From positions 7,928,001-7,992,000 of the forward strand of contig NC_056412.1 in NCBI RefSeq assembly GCF_905147365.1: a DNA stretch of 64,000 nt, written 5' to 3'. Positions within the stretch are counted from its first letter, which is position 1; each line of letters starts with the position of its first letter. Of the stretch, positions 35,020-46,200 are shown one piece after another. This DNA comes from Aricia agestis (lineage: Eukaryota > Arthropoda > Insecta > Lepidoptera > Lycaenidae). The notes under the pieces were generated by a model. It had not been told where the DNA came from, did no database searches, and worked only from the letters and a program-made list of their open reading frames with translations. Both the position numbers and the translations under genes were made by a program.

Positions 35020-35356
35020 TTTTTTTTTATGAAATTAGGGGGCAAACGAGCAAACGGGTCACCTGATGGAAAGCAACTTCCGTCGCCCATTGACACTCGC
35101 AGCATCAGAAGAGCTGCAGGTGCGTTGCCGGCCTTTTAAGAGGGAATAGGGTAATAGGGGAGGGTAGGGATGGGAAGGGAAGGTAAGAGAATAGGGGAGG
35201 GTAGGGAAGGGAATAGGGTAGGGGATTGGGCCTCCGGTAAACTCACTCACTCGGCGAAACACAGCGCAAGCGCTGTTTCACGCCGGTTTTCTGTGAGAAC
35301 GTGGTATTTCTCCGGTCAAGCCGGCCCATTCGTGCCGAAGCATGGCTCTACCACGT
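35020..35356 (-). mobile_element. Family-3 SINE, copy c
   Basis: Full-length minus-strand copy from the T-run at 35020 to CTACCACGT. The plus strand is G-rich (GGGTAATAGGGGAGGGTAGG-type tracts) at 35145-35225. Confidence 0.75.
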
Positions 35357-35531
35357 TTGTTATACCACTGTGATAGTCTTCCCCGCGTGGTTGTCTTACC
35401 CCACCTTACCATATAATAATTATGTTAAACTTGCTTTCGCAATACCAAACAATAAGTTCAGTAACTTCAAAGAAGACAGCAACAAAATTTTAAGAGCGAC
35501 GAATCAGTTGTCAATATAGAAATAATAATCG

Positions 35532-36085
35532 GCCAAGAGCGAGCGAACGACCAAGGTCTCGCGCACGAAGGGTTCCGTACCAGCTCTATACTGATACGGA
35601 AGCCTTCTTGCGAAAGTAGACAAAAAATTGTGTTTTTTGTATGGGTTAATTTATTATAATTGTGTTCTGTTGTTATATTATAATTGTGTTCCCTTAAATA
35701 TTTACTTTATTTTAATTTTATTATTAATTATTAAAACATAATTATAATTAAGCATTTTGTGAAAATTTCAAGTGCTAGCTATTACCATTATTGATTACGA
35801 GCAAAAAAGGCCGAAAAATCACGTTTCCCATACAAATGGGAGCCCCCCTTAAATATTAACTTTATTTTATTTTTAGTATTTGTTGTTATAGCGGCAACAG
35901 ATATACCTACACAATCTGTGAAAATTTCAGAAGTCTAGCTCTAGCGGTTCTTGAGTTACAGCCTGGAGACAGACAGACAGACGGACGGACAGACGGACAG
36001 ACGGACAGACGGACAGACGAGCAGACGGATAGACAACGAAGTCTTAGTAATAGGGTCCCGTTTTTACCCTTTGGGTACGGAACTT
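35532..36085 (-). mobile_element. GGGTTCCGTACCC interspersed repeat, copy b
   Basis: Minus-strand copy running from the GGGTACGG...GGGTCCCGTTTTTACC end to GCGCACGAAGGGTTCCGTAC, with an expanded (GACA)/(GACG) tract at 35970-36020. Confidence 0.75.
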
Positions 36086-36597
36086 AAAAATGGAGAAAAT
36101 TATTCACATTAATGAATTTAAATAATTTTATGTGCTGATGCGGGCGAAATCGCGGGCAACAAATACAAAACTTTATAAAACAACAGTAACGTTATTAAAG
36201 ACTTTAATAAAGTTACTAAGTATATTATAGACTTTTTTTTACAAAACCACCACTTTTATGCTAACACTACTAGTTTTTACTTGAAAATCATAAAACTAAT
36301 TACATGAGACAAAACACTGGATGAAAAATAAATAAAACCTCACTTCTAGCCATTTATCCCACTGGGACGAACATTTATGGGACAAAAGACTCAACTACCT
36401 ACTCCAAACGACACTTGAAAAACCGGCCCCCATTGTTCTGTTAGGAATACTTAAATAAAACATTAACATAATATAATACACTTTTTTTAAACCCTAACAT
36501 TTTGTACTAAACAACAAACGAACACGAACACGTACTTAAGAGTTTAATGCTCTTGTTCACAAGTTTTCTTCGTCACTTCAACTAAAAGAGCGTTCTG

Positions 36598-36912
36598 GTT
36601 TTTTTTTTATGAGATAAGGGGGCAAACGAGCAAACGGGTCACCTGATGGAAAGCAACTTCCGTCGCCCATGGACACTCGCAGCATCAGAAGAGCTGCATG
36701 TGCGTTGCCGGCCTTTTAAGAGGGAATAGGGAAGGGTAGGGATGGGAAAGGAATAGGGGAGGGTAGGGAATAGGGTAGGGGATTGGGCCTCCGGTAACTC
36801 ACTCACTCGGCGAAACACAGCGCAAGCGCTGTTTCACGCCGGTTTTCTGTGAGAACGTGGTATTTCTCCGGTCGAGCCGGCCCATTCGTGCCGAAGCATG
36901 GCTCTCCCACGT
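36598..36912 (-). mobile_element. Family-3 SINE, copy d
   Basis: Full-length minus-strand copy, close to copy c but with fewer G-tract repeats. Confidence 0.75.
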
Positions 36913-37140
36913 ATAGGTTTTGTAATATTGTGTAACTTATAATAATATAATATTTAATATGATATGTAATTATTATTATTTTTTGTTGAGAAACAAGTAG
37001 CTAACAGCACTTAATTCTTGTTTCGTCGAATTTAAACGATAAATAATTTTAAGGGCTTTTTTGTGTTGTTTTTAGTTATTATTTAATTCTTTATATAGCA
37101 TTGATCAATATTTATATTATTTAAATACTATGCAGATATA

Positions 37141-37432
37141 ATAAAATAAAATAAAAATAAAAATTGTTTTATTTCCGAATAGATTTGTAACAAATACTTT
37201 CAGAACGTTGATGCTAATGGTGCCTACCACCGGTTCGGGAACTATCCCGGCGAGAAGAACCGGCGTAAGAAACTCGCACGGGGTCCCACTTTTTACCAAA
37301 AAAGTGAGAAAAAAATTATTCTTTTTTAAAATAAAATTTACAATTCTAACTTAAAATTATACAATGTCAACATCCATACATAATTGTAAGTCATAATATA
37401 ATAATGTAGAAGTAGCCTTGCAAGGAGCCATC
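37141..37432 (-). mobile_element. 3' UTR of the CR1-type LINE (family 2)
   Basis: Runs from the stop codon to an A/T-rich tail (ATAAAATAAAATAAAAATAA on the plus strand). It contains a conserved GC-rich block with ACCGGTTCGGGAACT and CGGCGAGAAGAACCGG; the same block recurs in inverse orientation at 34380-34525. Confidence 0.7.
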
Positions 37433-38623
37433 CTACTCCCAAGATGTGCCATCGTTTATGAAATCATTGACCTTGTAATAGGCTTTGGCACACAAACGTT
37501 CTTTGACTACTTTTTTAAATTTATTAATCGAAAAATTTTGAACGTTTTCTGGGATTTTATTGTACAGGCGTATACATTGACCTTTAAATGATTTACTAAC
37601 TTTACTAAGTCTGATCATCGGCAAATCCAGCTTGTGCTTATTTCTGGTGTTCCTACAATGAATGTCACTTTTAGCTTTAAATTTACTTATATTTTTTCTA
37701 ACATATATTACATTATCCAAAATGTATTGAGAAGCAACAGTTAGAATACCAATTTCTTTAAATTTATCTCTCAGAGATTCAAAAGAAGACATTTTATAAA
37801 TAGAGCGTATGGCTCGCTTCTGCAGCACAAATATTGTATTAATGTCGGCAGCGTTTCCCCATAAAAGGATTCCATATGCCATTCTACTATGAAAATAACT
37901 AAAATATACTAATCGTGCCGTGTCTTCATCAGAAATTTCTCTGATTTTTCTGACTGCATATGCCGCAGAACTGAGCCTACCTGCAAGATTAACAATATGA
38001 GGACCCCACTGTAATTTACTATCAAGTGTTATACCTAAGAATACAGTGGTGTCTACCAAATTCATCTTCTCATCATTCAATAGTACATTGGTTTGGACTT
38101 GCCTAACATTGGGCAAAGTGAACTTTACACATTTAGTTTTACTGGAATTTAAAAGTAAGTTATTAGCATTAAACCAATGTACTATTTTTGAGAGAGCACT
38201 GTTTACCTCGTCGTAATTTGACTGTTGTCGCTTCACTTTAAAAATAAGTGAAGTGTCATCAGCAAAAAGTACTATCTCATTATCATTTTCCTTAACAAGG
38301 TAAGGTAAGTCATTTATATAGACGAGAAAAAGAAATGGGCCTAAAATAGATCCCTGTGGGACACCTAATTCTATTTTGGTTCCATTGGACTTGTTACCGT
38401 TTACTTCAACCCTTTGAGTCCTGTTTATAAGGTAAGAAGTCAAGAGGCTAAGAGCTGAGTCCTTTATGCCATAGTGGCGCAATTTCCTGATCAATGTAGC
38501 ATGATCCACACAATCGAAGGCTTTGGAGAGGTCGCAAAAGACACCTAGAGCGTCCTGCGACTCCTCCCAAGCTTGAAATATACTACAAAGAAGACCTATA
38601 CCGGCATCCGTTGTGGATCGACC
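37433..38623 (-). pseudogene. 5'-truncated CR1/jockey-type LINE reverse transcriptase (family 2)
   Basis: 396 open codons with no internal stop. Motifs in order: GRSTTDAGIG, FDCVDHATL, LGVPQGSILGPFLFLVYIND, catalytic LFADDTSLI, VFLGITLD and a full C-terminal region ending at a TAG beside 37433. A stop (38624) and unrelated sequence mark the truncated 5' end. The intact frame suggests a recent insertion. The 3' UTR follows at 37141-37432. Confidence 0.85.
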
Positions 38624-39812
38624 CTAAGTAAAAAATTAACAACCCTTGTTATTTAAAAGTTTTTCGATTTATCCAACTGCTAACTAATATGCGTGATTTC
38701 CATTAATCGTTAGCCCTAGATGGGTTAACGATTTGTTTTTTAACCGACTTCCAAAAACGAGGAGGTTCTATATTCGTCTGTATGTATTTTTTTGTATGTT
38801 CTACGATTACTCAGCCGTTTGTGGCCCTATACCCAAGATTATTTTTATGTTGTATAGGGCATAACTCTAATTTGGTACCATGCTTACAAAAATGATGACA
38901 TAATGATGGGATCCAAGAGAAATCGACGGAACTCTTCTAAAATTTATATGGAAACATAATATGTTGATCTTGACTTTTTATGACGTATTTCAAGCAAATG
39001 CTACCAAGAAATGAGATTTCACACAAAAGTCTACCCTGGTTCCGAAGGAACCGATAGAACTCTGAATTCCTTATAGATACATGTTTTGGGATTTCAGCGT
39101 TGTTTAAAGAACTGCAAGCACATGCCACTATGTAAATTACATTAATCATCATCATCACCACCTTTATTACACCGTACATCATCACGCTTTGACTCTATAA
39201 TTGGTAATTCTCGTAGTCTTTTCGTCGAGACGGATGTCTTTGATCACTATTGTGGCGTTTGTTAACCGACTTTGAAACTTCTTTTGACATGTTTTAAAGG
39301 ATATAATTTGAACTAGGTGCTATAGCCAACAAAGTTGAAATAATCACTATGGAATCCATGACTTATCAAAGGAATTCCTAGAAATTTATTAGGAAAGATG
39401 TAGTGACAATGATGATGTTTAAGGTCCTTTCCAAGCATTTCTTGAATTCATGACTCTTCATGCGAAGGTGCTCCTGGATATAAAACTCCTGAGTCTTTAG
39501 AGAAAAGCATATTTTGAGGATTTCGCGGCATTGCCTAAATAATTATTATTGTAAACATATACCACTATTCGAGTTTTAAAAAGTTTATTTGAGGTGTTTC
39601 CTGAACCCGAAGTCACTTAGAACTCTTGACACTTTGAAGATACACACTGGAATGTCAGCATTTGTTAAAGAACTGTCAGCATATTATACCACTACCTCAC
39701 TTTTAGGAAGCACAATAACAAGCAAACGCTGTGTTTGTTGAATGTAAGACGTAGTATTATAAAGCTGTAGAAGAGTTCGTTTAAAAGATCTCGTTTAAAA
39801 GATCCACATAAT
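38624..39812. other. Intergenic with a TTAA-1 empty site and AACCGACTTCC piece
   Basis: 38698-38730 is paralogous to the flank of the MITE at 40654. 38742-38850 is an end of the AACCGACTTC family. The remainder to 39812 has no recognisable gene. Confidence 0.55.
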
Positions 39813-40348
39813 AGTAGAGAAGGGGAGGGTGCTATTTTTGTAGTCACTTGAGCGTCATTGAGACCTCATAGGTTTCGTTATTTCATTAGGAGTAGGTTTT
39901 TTATTATTTTAGCGGTGGGTCCAGAAACTGCAGCCATTTTAAAGTTTTGAAAAAGAAAATATATTCAGAAAATTGCTTATTTAGGTAAATTATAAATATA
40001 TTTTAGACAACAAGGACTAAATCATTTAGTTTAGAGCAAAATAAAATATCTGCGAAGCTTAGTTAAGAAAATAAGAAACTTTATTTTTTTTATATTTTAA
40101 AATGTCCCTACGGGCTTACCTAACCTTTGAATCATCAGTGATTTATATGGAATTGGGGTATACTAAACATCTTAATCTGACAGATCCGACGACATTTCAA
40201 TATTAAAAAAAAAATTCTTTACCCACCGGCCACCACGTGAGAAATCTGATTTGTATACCATGATAACTAGACACATGTCGGAAGCCTATACAAGCTTAAC
40301 CTGACACGCTCGAGCTACTCCCGAAATCCCCTCTTCCCCTCCCCAACT
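39813..40348. mobile_element. MITE GTAGGGGAGGGGAAG, copy b
   Basis: Full second copy, about 88% alike by eye, in the same orientation. Confidence 0.75.
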
Positions 40349-40653
40349 AATGTGCAATTTTTTGAAGTAGTTGACGGTTATGGTTACGTAATAATATAAA
40401 TAAAAAGAGAAAAAATATTATTTTTAAACAAAAAAATGTAAACCGGCTTCCAACTTACCAAAAAGTATTAAATAATTGTTATGATTTAAATAGTGGCTTT
40501 TTTAGAACCGTCCTAAAATTCAACGATTTATCTACGCCAGCCCCCAAAATTGCTAAAATTCTTGACAAAGAATACACACGATGTTGGCTGGTATACCGCC
40601 TTCAACTCCTAACTAATATGCGTGCTTTCCGTTAATCGTTAGCCCTAGATGGG

Positions 40654-41135
40654 TTAAGAGGAGTCCACACCGCCCTTTTTTCCATACAAACGTTGTCCCC
40701 TGTTTCCTCCCTGGATAATGCTAGTAGAGTTATAATTTTTTTCCTGAATATCTACGGCCACTAATACAAAGTCACCTATGTTTTCTTTTTTTTCATAATT
40801 TAATTATTAAATAAGATATGAACGTTCAAAAACCCAAAAAATGGCCAGATTTTCCGCTGTGTTCAAACGTCCAGAAAACAGATTTGGCTAGATTATACAT
40901 AAAAAAGCAAAACATAGGAACACAGCTCAAGCCTTTTTTTAATCTTTGATGAAAAAAGTACTTAAATCGGTTAAGTTTTGGAGAAGGAATCAGGGGACAA
41001 CGAATCGTTGATTTTCTGGATTTTCTGCAGTTGTCTCTATCGCGTTCTGCGGTATAGGCTTGGGTAAGGGAGACAGCTATAGATATTACACGTACTTTTT
41101 TTTTCATTTCTCTAGCCCCTGGTGTATCCTCTTAA
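40654..41135 (-). mobile_element. TTAA-1 MITE, copy d, with a related empty site at 38700-38730
   Basis: Full copy flanked by TTAA. The left flank ATCGTTAGCCCTAGATGGG and right flank CGATT are contiguous around a single TTAA at 38725-38728, giving a paralogous pre-insertion site. Confidence 0.9.
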
Positions 41136-41513
41136 CGATTAGATTTTTGTTAAACGCTTAGATTGTATTTGATAAAACAAATAAAACCCTAGTTCTAGTT
41201 AGCCTTGTTTTTGAAATGAGCTTTTATACGTTTCTACACTGGCTTAATAATTCAAAAGTAAAGAACACGATACAGAGTACAAAATACAAAATATATTATG
41301 TACTTTAGTCTCGGTGGCTAAACAGCCACTAACACTGAGGTCTGAGACAACAAAGTTTCATTCGGTCATCAATTAACTAATATGAATTATTATATTATTA
41401 TCCTTTTAAAATAAAAACAAAAAAAAAACAGAAACATGTAACAAAAAAAAGTTATTGTCCGAAAAGTTTTAAACATTTTCCGTGATTCATCGTGTCATTG
41501 ATAGAGACGAAAG

Positions 41514-43052
41514 GGGCGATTCCATTATCGCGGGTGCAACATTTTGACGCACTTAAAGCGTCCTACTGACAAAATAAAACACATTTATTAATAAATTATC
41601 TTTTGAAGGGATACATTTTAACTAGTTCAATCATAAATTGTAAATGAAAACTAAAATTAAATCTAAGAAAAGCCACAAAACATGTTTGAAGTACTATCGC
41701 GGGTGCAACCAAATTGGTCCTCTATTAAGAACTCGGACGAGTTCATTTGAGAATACTGCTAATTGTGGAACTTTTAGTAATTTATTAACCTATATTTCAA
41801 AAGTGTATACGACAAAGAAATGATTTAACTAGATACAATTAATTTAAGTAATTAGTACTAGGAATTATTAACAATTTTCACGATCGTGGGTGCAACATCA
41901 GAATATCGCGGGTGCAGCGAGTCTAAGGAAATTGAATTTATTCATAAGTCTGCGACTTATTTCTACATTTTTGATATGCAATACATAATATTATTAGTAA
42001 ATTGTAATAATACTATTTAAAATTTTATTATTTTTTAATTATCAGTAATTTATCGATCTGAGAAAAGAAATCATCTAAATCACTAAAAACAATTAAATAA
42101 TGTAACTTAAGCAAACCTTTTTCGATGTATTGTTATAAAACCGAACTACAGCACACCTTTAATTCAAAATTAATATTTATAATTTAAAAGAATATGGGTG
42201 AATTATAAGTAAAAATATTTTTTTTCAAAGAAAAATATTAAATATTTAAGATTTTTCCTGTCATTTGTAGCATTTCTTCTAAAATATTTAAAAATAAAAG
42301 AATATAAATCATCATTTTGAAACATCTGTTAAGTAATACATGAAATATTTCGAAAAATATAAAACACGATGTGACTCCATTCAAATTTTTATAAATCTTG
42401 TAATTACATGTAAAGTAATAATAACAAATATAATCTAACCTTATTGTTTACCTCAATAATATGAAATAAGACGAAAATCACTAGAATACTCAAAAAATAA
42501 TTTGTTGCATTTCCAATTGTACTGCTTCGATCGCGGGCGCAACCACTTTAAAGGTTCTGTTTTTTTTATTAAAAATAATAAAATAGTTTGTTCCAATGAT
42601 TAATTCTAATTTCCCTCGCATTTCTCCTTACTTTCACGAAGTTTTAAATTATTAACAACTTATTTTAGCGAGAAAACTAAACTTTTGTACCTTTTTTATC
42701 GCGGGTGCAACCATGGCAATTTTCCTTTAATAATGTTTGAAAACTATTTCAAAATTGTTTTTTTTTGCACCGAAATAGAAACTTATATTATACAGTCAAT
42801 ATTATGTAATGCAATTCAACTTTGAGATAGTGATTTAGAGTAAAAATGATCATGTGTGGCATAAGCAGTTTTTCTCGCGCCGTTAGATGATATCCCTTCA
42901 AAATGCTCTAAATCATTCAAATTACAATTTTTACTCATAAAAGGTGTTTTGCTAGTAAATATACATCTTTTTATTTATAACACAATAAAAAAATGTAACA
43001 AATGCTATACTTTAAAAATTCGTGTTGAGGGTCGTCTCTAGCGGAATCGCCC
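41514..43052. mobile_element. 1.5-kb element with dispersed TATCGCGGGTGCAAC motif (array A), upstream of the JHBP-like gene
   Basis: Short TIRs GGGCGATTCC (41514-41523 and inverted 43043-43052). Motif copies at 41526-41540, 41695-41709, 41882-41896, 41904-41918, 42529-42543 and 42697-42711, all in plus orientation. The rest is AT-rich without ORFs. It ends 16 bp before the TATA box of the JHBP-like gene. Confidence 0.6.
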
Positions 43053-43067
43053 AAAACGTGAAATAAA

Positions 43068-43100
43068 TATAAAGCAGGCGGCCGGGGCTTCGCAGTCGCT
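43068..43100 (+). promoter_or_regulatory. Likely core promoter of the JHBP-like gene (TATAAA plus initiator)
   Basis: TATAAA at 43068-43073, followed about 25 bp on by CGCAGTCG, which resembles the arthropod initiator. It lies 76 bp before the ATG and directly abuts the right end of the 41514-43052 dispersed-motif element. Position is convincing; the start site itself is inferred. Confidence 0.6.
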
Positions 43101-43143
43101 GACGAGTCGTGGTCCTTTACCAAAGTTATTTCATTTAGTCAAT

Positions 43144-43210
43144 ATGAAGTATTTATTGTTTGTGTTTGCGTTAAGTATTGCTTATATAAGCGCCCATGAT
43201 GCGAACCTTC
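43144..43210 (+). CDS. JHBP-like gene exon 1 (signal peptide)
   Basis: ATG plus 22 codons and one base: MKYLL..., a typical secretory signal ending near ISA|HDANL. Donor CTTC|GTAAGT. A TATA box lies 76 bp upstream. The leftover C joins exon 2 to give the family LPSYI motif. Confidence 0.85.
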
Positions 43211-46200
43211 GTAAGTAAACTTTAAAGTATTTAAATTGTGTTAGTATGCTTGACTGGCTTGACATTTAAAAATGTACATATTAATTCTTATTATACTGTT
43301 TTTCTACAACCGGCACGCTTGGCGTAACCGTAACGTAACGTTTATTTTTTTGGATCGAATTAGGACGAATCTATAATGAAGGTTCTTATATTTATCCAAA
43401 AGAAAATATTTCGAATCGTATTCGGTTTACCTGACATCTAAAGAGGTACCTATCAAGGTAGGGTCGTAACTCGTAATAAAAAGTGTTTTTGAATGTATCT
43501 ACCGGTTTTTCGTTGGGTGAAGCCAAACGAGCGTAATTTGTGAGTGTGACTTGTGAGTCGCAGAATTTCTGCCGCGTAAATTTCTTTTCATACAAATCAT
43601 GACTGACAAAATTACGCTCGTGTGAATCAAACAGGACTTTTGTATTAAACTGAATGCAGCAGAATTCTGCCAGCCGAAATTCTGCGACTCACAACTCACA
43701 AATTACGCTCGTTTGGCCTCGCCCATAGTTATACGAAAAACCGGTAGATACATTCAAAAACACTTTTTATTACGAGTTACAACCCTACCTTGATATGTAC
43801 CTCTTTAGATGTCAGGTCTTACTTGTCTTACGAGTGGTAAATGATGATGATTGATGAGTTTCTCGGTATCAGAATGTTTGAACCAACACTGCTGTATCGT
43901 GCTATATTCGTAGAAATTATATTCATAACCAAATTCATAAATTAAATTAATTCGTTAAAAAACTTAATTCCTTATAGTCCAAATATGCTCGAGTTTCGGC
44001 GACCGTTCATATAATTTTGTGTTAACTGTTAAGTGAAAATCTTTGGATACGTTTTTTCTTATTTTTGTGACGTATGAAACGGAGACTTATCCCGTGGGAC
44101 ATATTCCATTCCCCCAATTTTTTCACGCTATTTGGTAGAGTACCGAAGCGAAGGACCAAATAATTTTTGCACTAACAAGTGACAAGATAACCAAAAAACG
44201 CTTTCAGATTTATTTTACCTTACTGTCTTCATATTATCCATTTTGTAAATCGTTTAAAAGTCTCACTTGATACATACAGAATGTAACAAAACTAAGTGAT
44301 AATACTTTCTGGTCCCTTTGTATAGATTTGACTGCGAATTTGTTGGGCAAGCAACCCAGCGTCAAATTTGCTGCTCATACAAAATTTAAAAAATACTCTT
44401 TCGGCGCTGCTACTTTCACTGTCAGCTATAGGTATACAGGGGACTCATACACACTCGTAAAGTTACTCGTAATACTTTGGGGCGTGTATCACACCTTGTT
44501 TTATTACATCCTGTATAACAACAGAAGTATTATTATAATGCCTTATACAGACAATTTCAAGGCTTTTCCCGTGGTCGCAGTTCTTTCTCATATAACTTAA
44601 TATGTAGAGTTGTAACGTCACTCATTATAAATTATAATGTTAAGTCCACCATGGTACAGTTTGTCTAGCAGTTACAGTCACTGCTTACTACCTCATAGTG
44701 ATAAAATGGAGACAATAACTTAAGCATGTAACATACTTAGGTTGGGTTGCACCAACTATCTTTAACTATAACTTTAACTATAACTACAATGCAAAATGTC
44801 AAATCTTTGGTTAAAGTTAAAAATAGACGCCATCAAGACGCCATATTTAACCATAACCATAGAGCTCGACAAGGCTTTAAATGCACGTGGCGAAAAAAGG
44901 AACTAACGCTGTCATCATACAAAAACGCAAAATATTTTTGACAGTTCTCCTTTACCAGCATAGCTAGCACGGGGTTTCCCAGTCGATTCTTCGGAAGAAA
45001 GTAATGGCAGTTTCTTTCCCATGTCTACATATCTTTTTCCCGAGCATGGCACCACCCATCGACTTGAGTTTCAGTGGACAAAGACAAGAAACTCTTTCCA
45101 TAGCAACCATTATAGCAACGGCAATTATTTTTTTTGACATTTAGTTTCTTGGTTCTTTTTCTTTTATTATGGCACCTCGGCTATAAAACTATGGCCAGTG
45201 TCGTGTAAATAGCGGCAAATTAAAAAAATCGACGTGTAGCAACCCTGTCTATAGTCGGAATTATAGTTTTGAAATACGAATAATAAAAACTAAGGAACTT
45301 TATTATTCGTAGTTTGTAGATCAAAACTACATATAATTCCGGCTATAGACAGGGTTGCTATATATCGATTTTTTGAATTTGCCGCCATTTACTCGACACT
45401 GACCATGGTTTTATAGCCAAGTGCCATAATAAAAATAAAAACAGAATCAAGAAACTAAATGTCAAAAGCGGATCGTCATGCTTGACATATAGATTTTCAA
45501 AAGCGAAAGATATCGAGATACGAAAGAAACTTTTACTCCAATGTTTTTCCGGTAAAACTGTCAAAATTCTTCGTTTGTCTACGTGCTTGTGCTAGCTATG
45601 CAGCAGCGCCCCCGCCCACGTTCTTATAAAGCCTTGTCGGATCAGCAACGTCTTCTGTCAAATTCTGTGGTCAAAGTTAAAGTTAAATTAGCCTTAACTA
45701 TAACCATAACTTTAACTTTAACCACGCCTCTGGTGCAACCCAACCTTATTTTGCTAGATAAGGCCCGTAACTTCGTTAACGCCAAAGTTCATGTTACTAC
45801 AGGGTGTAAGAAAACTAATTGACAATATTTTAGGGCCTGAGCCCCCTGTATAGAATTCACTGTGAAAGTAGCAGCGCTGGAAGATTAACTTTATTTTTTA
45901 TTTTCGAATTAGAATTCACAACCTGATGAATATGATCATTATATTAATTGTTTAGATCTAAGGTATATATAAAATTCTCGTGTCACAATGTTACCGCCGC
46001 GTACTCCTCCGAAACGGCTTTACTGATTTTAACCAAATTTTATTCACTGGGTCTGAGAATCGGCTACTGGGTACTTTTTATATTGATAAGTGCATATGTT
46101 GAATAAATAATAGTAAATTATTACAACTCGAGACTGACGGCGACCATTGTTTGTGCGACGGGATAGCGATAGACGTTGCCATGGTGAAATACTTATTTAG

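Noticed and set aside
35059..35373. Proline-rich and Gly/Arg-rich ORFs, also at 27104 and 63055
   Set aside because: Recurring frames of the family-3 SINE with its C-rich block, not genes.
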